A DNA stretch of 64,000 nt. Origin: Paracoccaceae bacterium (GTDB taxonomy: Bacteria; Pseudomonadota; Alphaproteobacteria; Rhodobacterales; Rhodobacteraceae). The notes beneath the pieces are model-generated. The model ran no database searches. It was not told the DNA's origin and saw nothing but the letters and a program-made list of their open reading frames with translations. Positions 45,610 through 54,262 of the stretch are shown piece after piece. The DNA lies in the NCBI GenBank assembly GCA_020832655.1, contig JAFIEF010000011.1:1-64000 (forward strand). The letters run 5' to 3'. Each line of letters begins with the position of its first letter. Position 1 is the stretch's first letter. The position numbers were made by a program, and so were the translations under genes.

Positions 45610-46638
45610 ATGGATATCGATAGTCTGGCGCAGTCAATCATCGCAGGCGAAAGGCGCGCGCTGGCCCGCGCGATCACATTGGTCGAAAGCACCCATCCCG
45701 ACCATCGGCAGGCGGCCACCGATCTGTTGCAAAAGCTGACCGGCTGCGGGCGCGAGGCGATCCGCATCGGGCTGTCGGGCACACCGGGGGTAGGCAAATC
45801 CACCTTCATCGAAAGTTTCGGGCTAATGCTGGTGGAACAGGGGCTGCGGGTCGCGGTTCTGGCGGTCGACCCGTCCAGCCAGCGCACCGGCGGGTCAATC
45901 CTTGGCGACAAGACAAGGATGGAGCAGCTTTCACGCAGCCCTGCCGCCTTCATCCGCCCCAGCCCCAGCAAATCGCATCTGGGCGGGGTTGCGCGGCGCA
46001 CGCGCGAAGCCGTGGCACTTTGCGAAGCCGCCGGTTTCGATGTCGTGCTGATCGAAACGGTGGGGGTCGGGCAATCGGAAACCGTGGTCGCCGAATTGTC
46101 CGATATCTTCCTTCTGCTGCTGGCTCCGGCGGGCGGGGATGAATTGCAGGGCGTCAAGCGCGGCATCATGGAAGTGGCCGATATCATTCTTGTCAACAAG
46201 GCCGATGGCGAGTTGAAGGCCGCGGCAACGCGCACCTGCGCCGATTATGCCGGCGCGCTGCGCCTGCTGCGCCGCCGTCCGCAGGATCCCTCGGGCTTTC
46301 CCAAGGCGATGACCGTTTCGGCGCTGGATCATTCGGGGCTGGAACAGACCTGGGCCGAGATCACGACACTGGTCGACTGGCGGCGCGATCAGGGGCACTG
46401 GGCGGCGCGGCGTGCAGCACAGGCCCGCCACTGGTTCGAAGAGGAAGTGCGCCAGACCTTGCTGGCCCGGCTGGCCCAGCCTGCCATTCGCGCCGCCATG
46501 TCCGAACTGTCGGATCAGGCGGCCAGCGGCCAGATCACCGCCACGCGCGCAGCACAGGATCTGTTCGCGCGGCTATGGCCCGAAATCACCACTGCGGCGG
46601 CGCCGGAATCGCTTGACGACACAGCCGATACCCCCTAA
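45610..46638 (+). CDS. meaB: Methylmalonyl-CoA mutase-associated GTPase MeaB
   Basis: G3E-type GTPase chaperone that protects and reloads adenosylcobalamin in methylmalonyl-CoA mutase. The 342-residue protein has Walker A (GLSGTPGVGKSTFIES, about residue 54), VAVLAVDPSSQRTGGSILGD, ETVGVGQSE and NKAD motifs in G-protein order. The start at 45610 follows AAGG; 45583 is a less likely alternative. Divergent from hrpB. The mutase gene is not in the window. Confidence 0.92.
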   Translation: MDIDSLAQSIIAGERRALARAITLVESTHPDHRQAATDLLQKLTGCGREAIRIGLSGTPGVGKSTFIESFGLMLVEQGLRVAVLAVDPSSQRTGGSILGDKTRMEQLSRSPAAFIRPSPSKSHLGGVARRTREAVALCEAAGFDVVLIETVGVGQSETVVAELSDIFLLLLAPAGGDELQGVKRGIMEVADIILVNKADGELKAAATRTCADYAGALRLLRRRPQDPSGFPKAMTVSALDHSGLEQTWAEITTLVDWRRDQGHWAARRAAQARHWFEEEVRQTLLARLAQPAIRAAMSELSDQAASGQITATRAAQDLFARLWPEITTAAAPESLDDTADTP

Positions 46639-46742
46639 GAGCGCACAACGAGTTTAACGGCGCTGCGTTGCAGTGCCTCTGCTGATATGGCGGCATGGTA
46701 TAGTCAACGCCTCCGCCCCCATGACAAGACGAGGATGAACCG

Positions 46743-47030
46743 ATGTCGCGCCGCTGCGAACTGACCGGAAAAGGCCCGATCACGGGCAATAATGTAAGCC
46801 ACGCCAACAACAAGACCCGGCGTCGTTTCCTGCCCAACCTGCAGGATGTTTCGCTGCAATCCGAAGCGCTGGGCCGCAGCTTCAAGCTGCGCGTGTCGGC
46901 CAATGCGCTGCGCTCGGTTGATCATCGCGGCGGTCTGGACGCCTATCTGGCACGCGCCAAGGATGTCGAGCTGTCGGCCAATGCGCTGAAGATCAAGCGC
47001 GACATCGCAAAGGCGCAAAGCCCGGCCTGA
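46743..47030 (+). CDS. rpmB: 50S ribosomal protein L28
   Basis: A 95-residue large-subunit protein with the start [20 protein letters not shown] and the [20 protein letters not shown] stretch of the family. The length is at the upper end for L28, as is usual in Alphaproteobacteria. GAGGATGAACCG lies before the ATG. Monocistronic, with a clear terminator at 47055. Confidence 0.97.
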   Translation: MSRRCELTGKGPITGNNVSHANNKTRRRFLPNLQDVSLQSEALGRSFKLRVSANALRSVDHRGGLDAYLARAKDVELSANALKIKRDIAKAQSPA

Positions 47031-47054
47031 GCAGCGCTATCTTGAATGATGACA

Positions 47055-47080
47055 CCCCCGGCCCTGTCCGGGGGTTTTTT
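47055..47080 (+). terminator. Rho-independent terminator of rpmB
   Basis: Stem CCCCCGG, loop CCCTGT, CCGGGGG followed by six T, 24 bases after the rpmB stop. Confidence 0.92.
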
Positions 47081-47141
47081 CGATCTGCGATCCGCCTTCC
47101 CGGTTGCAATCATCCGCATCTGCGCATTAAACGAAGCTGCC

Positions 47142-47218
47142 GGTCCCGTAGCTCAACTGGATAGAGCAGCCGACTTCTAATCGGCAGGTTGGGGGTTCGA
47201 GTCCTCCCGGGATCGCCA
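47142..47218 (+). tRNA. tRNA-Arg (anticodon TCT)
   Basis: 77 bases with encoded CCA. The acceptor stem GGTCCCG pairs with CGGGATC, the D stem is GCTC/GAGC, the anticodon stem GCCGA/TCGGC holds the loop CTTCTAA with TCT at 47176-47178, and the T arm is GGGGG TTCGAGT CCTCC. TCT reads AGA, and AGG by wobble. Confidence 0.95.
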
Positions 47219-47363
47219 CAGGTTTGCGGGTCACAAGCGCCCAAATTCGGGATCACCCGCTGCATCGCAGGGGTGTGAGGTGTTTTTTCCCGGCCGCACC
47301 TAGCCAGCACCAATTGCAGGCGTTATCACATTCCAGACAGGCAATAATTCGAGATCGCCGCAT

Positions 47364-49061
47364 ATGGATGCAAATTTCGCCTCTATCTTCTATGAAATCG
47401 CACTTCTGGTGCTGCTGGCGGCGGGGGTGGGCTTTATCGGCTTGTTGCTGCGCCAGCCGCTGGTCGTGGCCTTCATCGCCGTGGGCGTTTTGGCAGGGCC
47501 GGATGCGCTGGGGCTGGTCAGTTCGGTCGATTTCATCGAAACGCTCAGCCAGATTTCCATCGCGGTGCTGCTGTTTCTGGTCGGGCTGAAGCTTGATGTC
47601 AGCCTTGTGCGCAATCTGGGCAAGGTGGCGGTGGCCACGGGCCTGGGGCAGGTCACATTCACCGCGTTTTTCGGTTTCCTGATCTGTCTGGCGCTGGGGA
47701 TCGACGCTGTCACATCGCTTTACATATCGGTCGCGCTGACTTTTTCCTCGACCATCATCATCGTCAAGCTGTTGTCGGACAAGCAGGAAATCGGCGCGCT
47801 GCATGGCAAGATCGCGCTGGGTTTCCTGATTGTGCAGGACATCTTCGTGGTGCTGGCAATGGTCACGCTTTCGGCCATCGGCGTGGGTCTGGGCGACGAC
47901 ACGGGCGGTGTTTGGGATGTCGTGCAGGTCTTTCTGGGCGGGGCCGTGATGATAGGGGCCGTGATCCTGTTCATCCGCTATGTGGCCGACCCGCTTCTGT
48001 CGCGGGTGGCGCGCTCGCCCGAATTGATGGTGATCTTCGCCGTGGGCTGGGCCGCCAGCCTTGCCGCGCTGGGCGATTTTCTGGGCTTCGGCAAGGAATT
48101 GGGCGGGCTGCTGGCCGGGGTCTCGCTGGCCTCGACCGAGTTTCGCGAGGCGATCAGTTCGCGGCTTGCCAGTTTGCGCGATTTCCTGCTGCTGTTCTTC
48201 TTCATCAATCTGGGCGCGGGGTTGCAGCTTTCAACGCTGGGCGACCAGATCGGCCCGGCCATCGTGCTGTCGCTGTTTGTGCTGATCGGCAACCCGCTGA
48301 TCGTTCTGGCGATCATGGGGTATATGGGCTACCGCAAGCGCACCGGCTTTCTGGCCGGGTTGACGGTGGCGCAGATCTCGGAGTTCAGCCTGATCTTCAT
48401 GGCAATGGGCATCACCATCGGCCATATCAGCGGCGAGGCGATGGGGCTGGTGACGCTGGTGGGGCTGGTGACAATCGCGCTGTCGGTCTACATGATCACA
48501 TGGTCGCACAAGCTGTTCGAGATCTGCGAGCCTTACCTGGGCCTGTTCGAACGCCCCAACGCCTATCGCGAAACCGAAGATACCGAAGGCAGCGACAGCA
48601 TTCGCGGCCATGACTATGTCATCTTCGGGCTGGGCCGCTATGGCTGCCGCATCGGCGCAAAGCTGCACGAAAAGGGGTACCGCGTTCTGGGCATCGATTT
48701 CGACCCCGAGGCATTGACCAACTGGCGCCGCATGGGGCTGGATGCCACCTATGGCGACGCGACCGACCCGGAATTTGTCGCGCATATGGATCTGTCGGGC
48801 GTCAAGGCGGTGGTATCGGCAGTGCCGCGTGACCGGGGCGCGCTGTCAGAGGCCGACCCGCAGCTTGCCCTGCTGCACGGGTTGCACAGCGCAAATTATC
48901 GGGGCCGGGTTTTCCTGTCCGTGCAGAAGGTCGCCGAAGCCGATGAGTTGCTGGGCCAGGGCGCCAGCGTGGTGCTGAAACCCTTCGACGACGCCGCCGA
49001 TTACGCGGTGCGCCAGCTTATCGCCTCAGCAGAAGAAGACGCCGCCGCGACACCCGGCTAG
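47364..49061 (+). CDS. CPA2-family monovalent cation:proton antiporter with TrkA-N domain (KefB/YbaL-like)
   Basis: A 565-residue protein with an N-terminal Na+/H+ exchanger domain of 12-13 hydrophobic helices (residues 1-400, starting ALLVLLAAGVGFIGLLLRQP, with VGLKLDVS and SSTIIIVKLLSDKQ) and a cytoplasmic TrkA-N domain with the Rossmann GLGRYGCRIGAKLHEKGYRV (about residue 415). Probably exchanges K+ for H+ under nucleotide or ligand control. Preceded by tRNA-Arg and a spacer of 145 bases; monocistronic. Confidence 0.9.
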   Translation: MDANFASIFYEIALLVLLAAGVGFIGLLLRQPLVVAFIAVGVLAGPDALGLVSSVDFIETLSQISIAVLLFLVGLKLDVSLVRNLGKVAVATGLGQVTFTAFFGFLICLALGIDAVTSLYISVALTFSSTIIIVKLLSDKQEIGALHGKIALGFLIVQDIFVVLAMVTLSAIGVGLGDDTGGVWDVVQVFLGGAVMIGAVILFIRYVADPLLSRVARSPELMVIFAVGWAASLAALGDFLGFGKELGGLLAGVSLASTEFREAISSRLASLRDFLLLFFFINLGAGLQLSTLGDQIGPAIVLSLFVLIGNPLIVLAIMGYMGYRKRTGFLAGLTVAQISEFSLIFMAMGITIGHISGEAMGLVTLVGLVTIALSVYMITWSHKLFEICEPYLGLFERPNAYRETEDTEGSDSIRGHDYVIFGLGRYGCRIGAKLHEKGYRVLGIDFDPEALTNWRRMGLDATYGDATDPEFVAHMDLSGVKAVVSAVPRDRGALSEADPQLALLHGLHSANYRGRVFLSVQKVAEADELLGQGASVVLKPFDDAADYAVRQLIASAEEDAAATPG

Positions 49062-49143
49062 CCAAACGCGCGCAGTTGGGGCGTTGGGGGGCGTTTTGCC
49101 CTTGATATCGCGGCCATGACCGGCTAAGCCCCGCGCATCTTTC

Positions 49144-49172
49144 CGCGAGCTATGAAACCGGTGCAGCTCTCG
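49144..49172 (+). promoter_or_regulatory. Candidate S6:S18-binding hairpin in the rpsF leader
   Basis: CGCGAGCT and AGCTCTCG form an eight-base stem with one mismatch, enclosing ATGAAACCGGTGC, which contains CCG as in known S6:S18 leader RNAs. It lies about 65 bases upstream of the rpsF start, where autogenous control by the S6-S18 complex has been described in bacteria. No covariation was checked. Confidence 0.4.
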
Positions 49173-49237
49173 TAGGGCGGGGCGGAAAGATTTTCCCGGC
49201 CTTTTGAAATGCACCAGAACACATGATTGGAGATCAC

Positions 49238-49591
49238 ATGCCGCTTTATGAGCATGTCATGATCGCGCGCCAGGATCTGTCGAATGCGCAGGCCGAAGCG
49301 CTGATCGAACATTTTGGCGCTGTTCTTGCCGATAATGGCGGAAAGCTTGTGGATCACGAGTATTGGGGCGTCAAGACGATGGCCTACAAGATCAACAAGA
49401 ACCGCAAGGGGCATTATGCCTTTCTGCGCAGCGACGCACCTGCCGAAGCCGTGCAGGAAATGGAACGCCTGATGCGCCTGCATGATGATGTGATGCGCGT
49501 GCTGACCGTCAAGGTCGAAGCACATGAAGACGGGCCGTCGGTCCAGATGCAGAAACGTGACGAGCGCGAACCGCGCCGCCGCGCATCCTGA
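49238..49591 (+). CDS. rpsF: 30S ribosomal protein S6
   Basis: A 117-residue small-subunit protein that pairs with S18. It starts with [20 protein letters not shown], and the family text [20 protein letters not shown] and [13 protein letters not shown] is clear. The Arg-rich tail ([12 protein letters not shown]) is typical of the group. Start at 49238 follows GGAGATCAC. First gene of rpsF-rpsR-rplI. Confidence 0.96.
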   Translation: MPLYEHVMIARQDLSNAQAEALIEHFGAVLADNGGKLVDHEYWGVKTMAYKINKNRKGHYAFLRSDAPAEAVQEMERLMRLHDDVMRVLTVKVEAHEDGPSVQMQKRDEREPRRRAS

Positions 49592-49605
49592 AGGAGGGTC
49601 TGATC

Positions 49606-49833
49606 ATGGCCGCAAAACCGTTTTTCCGTCGTCGCAAGGTCTGCCCCTTTTCAGGCGACAATGCCCCCAGGATCGACTACAAGGACACGCGCCTGCTGCA
49701 ACGCTACATTTCCGAGCGTGGCAAGATCGTGCCTTCGCGCATCACCGCCGTATCGGCCAAGAAGCAGCGTGAACTGGCCCGCGCCATCAAGCGCGCGCGG
49801 TTCCTGGCGCTGCTTCCCTACGCCGTGAAATAA
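49606..49833 (+). CDS. rpsR: 30S ribosomal protein S18
   Basis: A 75-residue protein binding S6 and 16S rRNA. Text [20 protein letters not shown] and [20 protein letters not shown] is diagnostic. It begins 14 bases after rpsF with AAGGAGGG. Confidence 0.97.
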   Translation: MAAKPFFRRRKVCPFSGDNAPRIDYKDTRLLQRYISERGKIVPSRITAVSAKKQRELARAIKRARFLALLPYAVK

Positions 49834-49845
49834 GGAGAACGAGAT

Positions 49846-50460
49846 ATGCAAGTGATCCTTCTTGAACGCGTGGCCAAGCTTGGCCAGATGGGCGATGTGG
49901 TCAATGTCAAACCCGGCTATGCCCGCAACTATCTGCTGCCGCAGGGCAAGGCGCTGCGCGCCTCGGATGACAACATCAAAAGCTTCGAGGCCCGCAAAGC
50001 CGAACTGGAAGCGCGCAATCTGGAAACCTGCAAGGAAGCCCAGGATGTCGCCACCCGGATCGATGGCGAAACCTATGTCGTGATCCGTCAGGCTTCTGAT
50101 GGCGGGGCGCTTTACGGCTCTGTCTCGACGCGCGATGTCACCGATCTGCTGGCCGAAGCCGGGATTCAGGTCGAACGCCGTCAGGTCGTGATCGGTGCGC
50201 CGATCAAGACGCTGGGTCTGCACAAGGTCAGCATCACCCTGCACCCCGAAGTCGAGGCAGAGGTGTCGCTGAATGTGGCGCGCTCGACCGAAGAGGCAGA
50301 GTTGCAGGCCTCGGGCAAGTCGATTCAGGAACTGGCGGCTGAAGAGGAAGCCGCCGCTGAATTCGAAATCGCCGAACTGTTCGACGATATCGGTGCAGCA
50401 GGCATGGATGACGACGATCCGCGCGCACAGGGCGAAAGCGAAGACCCGCGCGACGCCTGA
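49846..50460 (+). CDS. rplI: 50S ribosomal protein L9
   Basis: A 204-residue large-subunit protein. The N-terminal rRNA-binding domain reads [20 protein letters not shown] and [18 protein letters not shown]; the C-terminal domain starts near [20 protein letters not shown]. The tail (about 150-204) is an acidic extension ([19 protein letters not shown]) longer than in E. coli L9, common in Alphaproteobacteria. AAGGAGAACGAG precedes the ATG. Confidence 0.97.
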   Translation: MQVILLERVAKLGQMGDVVNVKPGYARNYLLPQGKALRASDDNIKSFEARKAELEARNLETCKEAQDVATRIDGETYVVIRQASDGGALYGSVSTRDVTDLLAEAGIQVERRQVVIGAPIKTLGLHKVSITLHPEVEAEVSLNVARSTEEAELQASGKSIQELAAEEEAAAEFEIAELFDDIGAAGMDDDDPRAQGESEDPRDA

Positions 50461-50481
50461 GCGTCATACTGAACAATACGC

Positions 50482-50516
50482 GACGCCCGCCACCCTGTCT
50501 GGCGGGCGTCTGTCTT
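50482..50516 (+). terminator. Terminator of the rpsF-rpsR-rplI operon
   Basis: Perfect 11-bp stem GACGCCCGCCA, loop CCCTGTC, TGGCGGGCGTC, followed by TGTCTTT. It starts 21 bases past the rplI stop. Confidence 0.85.
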
Positions 50517-50637
50517 TCCGGCCTGCGTCCGATTGGCGGGCAGATATTCGCGCATTTTGCCCATAAGCGCCACGTTTTCCCTAAGCTGCCTTGTGTTTCA
50601 TGCAGATTGCTTGCATTTCCTGTCACCAATGATACAT

Positions 50638-50653
50638 ATTCAGTATCTTGAAG
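50638..50653. promoter_or_regulatory. Candidate SqrR/BigR-like operator
   Basis: ATTC, eight bases, GAAG: one base from the ATTC-N8-GAAT pattern I recall for SqrR. It lies about 58 bases upstream of the ArsR-family gene, next to TATATT-like text, so autorepression is plausible. Confidence 0.4.
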
Positions 50654-50710
50654 CTGTTTCTGTCAGCAACCGTGTCGCTGGTAAGGTGGATTGCGAAGAG
50701 AGGGAACGCC

Positions 50711-51088
50711 ATGAATTCGATGAACGCGCTTGCGCAGGACGTGCTGGAAGCCGAGGACGACCCGAACAAGGAATGTGGCGGCCTGCCCGCATCGGAAATG
50801 AACGCGCGCGCGCAGGATGCGGCGAATTTCCTCAAGGCGCTTGCGCATGAAGGGCGGCTGATGATCCTGTGCCATCTGTCATCAGGCGAAAAATCCGTCA
50901 CCGAGCTGGAAAACCTGCTGCATTCACGTCAGGCCGCGGTCAGCCAGCAACTGGCGCGCTTGCGGCTGGACGGGCTGGTATCGTGCCGCCGCGACGGCAA
51001 GACCATGTTTTACGCGCTCAAGGACCCCAAGGCCGCGCGGATCATCGGCGTGGTCTATGACATGTTCTGCGCCGCACCTGCGCGCTGA
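50711..51088 (+). CDS. ArsR-family persulfide-sensing repressor (SqrR/BigR-like)
   Basis: A 125-residue winged-helix repressor with the ArsR fold: LKALAHEGRLMILCHLSSGE, recognition helix RQAAVSQQLARLRLDGLVSC, wing RRDGKTMFYALKD. Cys54 and Cys120 correspond to the pair that forms a tetrasulfide bridge in SqrR/BigR, and Cys22 matches the extra N-terminal Cys of SqrR. It is next to a YeeE/YedE sulfur transporter. It would derepress sulfide-detoxification genes when persulfides rise. AGAGAGGGAACGCC lies before the ATG at 50711. Confidence 0.85.
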   Translation: MNSMNALAQDVLEAEDDPNKECGGLPASEMNARAQDAANFLKALAHEGRLMILCHLSSGEKSVTELENLLHSRQAAVSQQLARLRLDGLVSCRRDGKTMFYALKDPKAARIIGVVYDMFCAAPAR

Positions 51089-51182
51089 TATCATTTGGCC
51101 GGTTTTTTCGTGACGCTACAGGGGCATCCCCCTATAGTCGCGCTATCTGGTGCATTCTGTACGCACCCAGCGGGAGGAAATC

Positions 51183-52229
51183 ATGTGGGATCTCTCTGCC
51201 CCGGTTCTGACGGGCAGCACTGGTCTGGTTCTGGGGCTGGTGCTGGGTTATGCCGCCAGAATGGGGGATTTCTGCACCCTCGGCGCAATCGAAAGCGCGG
51301 CCTATGGCAATGACCAGCGCCGCGCGCGGCTATGGGGCGTGGTGGTCGGGGTTGCGATCCTGCTGTTGTTCGTCGCCGAAGCGCTGGGCGTGGCGCAGAT
51401 CACCAGCACGATCTACCACCAGACTGTCTTCAACCCGTTCTCTGCGGTCATTGGCGGGTTGCTGTTCGGCTATGGCATGGCATTGGCGGGAAATTGCGGC
51501 TTTGGCGCGCTGATCCGCATGGGCGGCGGCGATTTGCGGTCCTTCCTGATCGTGATGATCATGGCGATTGCCGGCTTTATCACCCTGTCTGGGCCGCTTT
51601 CACCGCTGCGCGTTGCCCTGTTTGCCGAAACCCCGACCGACACGCCACAGGGCTTTGCACATGCGCTGTCGGCCCTGTCAGGCTTGCCGCCCCTGACCTT
51701 TGCGGCCCCTGTGGCGCTGATCCTGATCGTGATCGCAGTCTCGCATCCGCATCTGCGCCACGCCCGCGCCACCATCGGCTGGAGTGTGGTGGTGGGCGTG
51801 ACAATCGCGGCAGCGCTTATCCTGACCTCTGTGCTGCATGTCGAAACGCTGGAGGCCGTGCCGGTCGAAGGCTTCACCTTCACTGTGCCGCTGGGGCGCG
51901 CGATCATGTATCTGATGACCTCCAGCGGGGGGGGGCTGACCTTTGCTGTCGGCTCTGTCGTGGGGGTGGTGCTGGGGGCCGCATTTGCCGCAACATGGCG
52001 ACGCCGCTTTCGCTGGGAAGCCTGCGAAGACCCGCGCGAACTGGGTCGTCAGGTCGCCGGTGCCTGCCTGATGGGCGTGGGCGGGGTGGTGGCAATCGGC
52101 TGCTCGGTCGGGCAAGGGGCCACGGCAATGGCCACGCTGGCCTATTCCGCCCCGGTGGTCGCGATCAGCATCATCGCCGGGGCATTGCTGGGGCTGCGCC
52201 AGCTTTTGCGCGGCTTCGAGGCCGTCTGA
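51183..52229 (+). CDS. YeeE/YedE-family sulfur (thiosulfate-type) transporter
   Basis: A 348-residue polytopic membrane protein with about nine hydrophobic helices. The conserved Cys motifs are GDFCTLGAIESAAYG, AGNCGFGALIRMGGGDLR and AIGCSVGQGATAMA, as in thiosulfate/sulfur-transport YeeE proteins. GGGAGGAAATC precedes the ATG at 51183. It is preceded by an ArsR-type sensor, and the two suggest a persulfide-controlled sulfur uptake or exchange unit. The exact substrate is not known. Confidence 0.9.
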   Translation: MWDLSAPVLTGSTGLVLGLVLGYAARMGDFCTLGAIESAAYGNDQRRARLWGVVVGVAILLLFVAEALGVAQITSTIYHQTVFNPFSAVIGGLLFGYGMALAGNCGFGALIRMGGGDLRSFLIVMIMAIAGFITLSGPLSPLRVALFAETPTDTPQGFAHALSALSGLPPLTFAAPVALILIVIAVSHPHLRHARATIGWSVVVGVTIAAALILTSVLHVETLEAVPVEGFTFTVPLGRAIMYLMTSSGGGLTFAVGSVVGVVLGAAFAATWRRRFRWEACEDPRELGRQVAGACLMGVGGVVAIGCSVGQGATAMATLAYSAPVVAISIIAGALLGLRQLLRGFEAV

Positions 52230-52334
52230 CCGCAACGCCCGCGCGCATATCAAGCACCTCTGGCACGTTCCGCGCTTGCACATGATGCGCGACCGTTGCA
52301 TCAAAAGGCGTTCGCGTTCCTAGAAAGAGGCACC

Positions 52335-52814
52335 ATGAGCCGCATCTGTCAGATCGAAATAGATGATAGCGGTCTTCCCACCCCGACACCCGAGGTCGAG
52401 CAAGAGCGCAAGGTTGCCGTGTTCGACCTGCTGGAAGACAACAGTTTCACCCTGATCGCGCGCGAAGGCCAGCCAGCCCCGTCCGGCCCTTTTGCCGTGA
52501 CACTGGCCATTCGCGACCGTCGCCTTGTTCTGGACATCCGTGACAAGGCGGGCGCGCCGGTGGGGGAAATTCTGCTGTCGCTTGGGCCGTTCCGGCAGGT
52601 GGTCAAGGATTACTACCAGATCTGCGGCAGCTATTTCGATGCCGTCAAGCGCCTGCCCCCCAGCCAGATAGAGGCCATCGACATGGCCCGGCGCGGCATT
52701 CACAATGAAGGCGCGCGCATCCTGCAGGAACGGCTGGAAGGCAAGGCCGAAATGGATATCGACACGGCGCGGCGACTGTTCACACTGGTCTGCGTATTGC
52801 ATTTCGGGGGTTGA
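52335..52814 (+). CDS. UPF0262 family protein
   Basis: A 159-residue cytoplasmic protein of unknown function found in Alphaproteobacteria. Family text includes FAVTLAIRDRRLVLDIRDKA, LSLGPFRQVVKDYYQICGSY and AIDMARRGIHNEGA. GAGGCACC lies before the ATG at 52335. It is directly followed by the phosphatase-like gene with a shared start/stop region, so they are coupled. Confidence 0.88.
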   Translation: MSRICQIEIDDSGLPTPTPEVEQERKVAVFDLLEDNSFTLIAREGQPAPSGPFAVTLAIRDRRLVLDIRDKAGAPVGEILLSLGPFRQVVKDYYQICGSYFDAVKRLPPSQIEAIDMARRGIHNEGARILQERLEGKAEMDIDTARRLFTLVCVLHFGG

Positions 52815-53273
52815 ATGGCCGCGCACTTCCCGTCTTCGGTGTTGTTCTGCTGCGACCATAATTCGGTGCGCTCGCCGATGGCAGAGGGGTTCATGAAGAA
52901 ATTCTACGGCCAGCGCGTCTATGTGCAATCCGCCGGTGTGCGCAATGACCGAGAGATTGACGGCTTTTCCATCGCCGTCAGCGCCGAAGACGGGGTGGAA
53001 TTGTCGCGCCACCGCACGCGCTCTTTCGAAGAGATGATAGATTGGGGCGACGACCTGTCGGGCTTCGATCTGATCATCGCCTTGTCGCCTGCGAGCCAGA
53101 GACAGGCGCTGGAGCTCACCCGCTACGCCCATATCGAGGTAGAATACTGGCCAATCATGGACCCGTCGGGCCTGGGCGAATCGCGCATGGCGAAGCTTGA
53201 TGCCTATCGCCAGGCGCGTGAGCAGATCAAGGAACGATTGCTGGCCCGGTTCGGGCCACCGACAGAAAGCTAG
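52815..53273 (+). CDS. Low-molecular-weight protein-tyrosine-phosphatase-like protein
   Basis: A 152-residue protein with the P-loop CDHNSVRS (Cys13 to Arg19, CX5R), the SAGV motif after it and a general-acid Asp in WPIMDPSG. This fold serves as LMW tyrosine phosphatase or as arsenate reductase; the arsenate-type extra Cys pair is not evident. It begins one base after the UPF0262 stop and 4 bases before the NTF2-like gene, so it lies in a short operon. Confidence 0.85.
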   Translation: MAAHFPSSVLFCCDHNSVRSPMAEGFMKKFYGQRVYVQSAGVRNDREIDGFSIAVSAEDGVELSRHRTRSFEEMIDWGDDLSGFDLIIALSPASQRQALELTRYAHIEVEYWPIMDPSGLGESRMAKLDAYRQAREQIKERLLARFGPPTES

Positions 53274-53276
53274 GAT

Positions 53277-53678
53277 ATGAGCGCAGACACCATCATCACC
53301 CGCTATTTCACGGCCTTCAATGCAGGCGATACGCAGACCATGCTGGCGCTGGTCAGCGACGATGTGGAACATTTCGTCAATCAGGGCGGGATGCGCAGGG
53401 GCCGCGCAAAATTCGCCGAATTCTGCGCCCATATGGGCGTCAGCTACCGCGAGGAATTGCGCGATCTGGTGATCTTCGCCAATGATGACAGCACCCGCGC
53501 TGCCGCCGAATTCACTGTGCATGGCGAATATCTGCAAACCGATCCAGGCCTGCCACAGGCGCGCGGGCAGCGCTATGTCCTGCCCGCCGGGTCGTTCTTC
53601 ACGCTGGATGGCGACAAGATCACCCGCATCACCACCTATTACAATCTTCAGGACTGGATCGATCAGGTGTCGCAATGA
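53277..53678 (+). CDS. NTF2/SnoaL-like protein
   Basis: A 133-residue protein with the cone-shaped NTF2-like fold: ITRYFTAFNAGDTQTMLALV, then GGMRRGRAKFAEFCAHM and the C-terminal FFTLDGDKITRITTYYNLQD. Members act as ketosteroid isomerases, polyketide cyclases or have no known activity. ATGA-type overlap with the following GNAT gene. Confidence 0.82.
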   Translation: MSADTIITRYFTAFNAGDTQTMLALVSDDVEHFVNQGGMRRGRAKFAEFCAHMGVSYREELRDLVIFANDDSTRAAAEFTVHGEYLQTDPGLPQARGQRYVLPAGSFFTLDGDKITRITTYYNLQDWIDQVSQ

Positions 53679-54262
53679 GCTTGCGCTTTGAAGCGCTGGT
53701 CGGGGCAGATGCCGCGCCCGTGCTGGATGATCTGGCCGCGCTGCGCATCGCGGTGTTTCGCGACTGGCCCTATCTTTATGATGGCGATCTGGATTATGAG
53801 CGGCGCTATCTGGCCGCCTATCGCGACAATCCGCAAGCGATTGTCGCCGCCGCCTTTGACGGCGCGCGGCTGGTCGGCGCGGCAACCGGCACCCCGATGA
53901 CGGATCATGCCGATGATTTCGCCGCCGCCTTTGATGGCAGCGGATATGATCTGTCGCAGATTTTCTATTGCGCCGAATCCGTGCTGTTGCCCGAATATCG
54001 CGGCACGGGTGCGGGGCATCACTTCTTTGATCTGCGCGAAACCCATGCACGCAATCTGGGCGCGCACCATGTCGCCTTCTGCGCGGTTCAGCGCCCCACG
54101 GACCACCCTGCCCGCCCGGTCGATTATCGCCCGCTGGACGGGTTCTGGAAAAAGCGCGGCTATGCCCCCCTGCCCGGTGTTGTGGCCGAATTTGGCTGGA
54201 AGGATATCGGCGAGGCCGCGGAAAGCCGCAAGCCGCTGCAATTCTGGATACGCGCGCTATGA
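53675..54262 (+). CDS. GNAT-family N-acetyltransferase
   Basis: A 195-residue GNAT protein. The acetyl-CoA motif A region is ESVLLPEYRGTGAGHHFFDL (about residues 97-116), with the Q/RxxGxG/A loop present as YRGTGAG. It overlaps both neighbours by 4 bases. Together with the nitrilase-like gene downstream it resembles the GNAT-nitrilase pairs and fusions seen in other bacteria. Acceptor substrate unknown. Confidence 0.85.
   Translation: MSLRFEALVGADAAPVLDDLAALRIAVFRDWPYLYDGDLDYERRYLAAYRDNPQAIVAAAFDGARLVGAATGTPMTDHADDFAAAFDGSGYDLSQIFYCAESVLLPEYRGTGAGHHFFDLRETHARNLGAHHVAFCAVQRPTDHPARPVDYRPLDGFWKKRGYAPLPGVVAEFGWKDIGEAAESRKPLQFWIRAL

Noticed and set aside
52320-54050. Minus-strand frame of 576 codons over UPF0262, phosphatase, NTF2 and GNAT genes
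   Set aside because: Antisense shadow; the plus-strand genes have ribosome sites, coupled starts and catalytic motifs.
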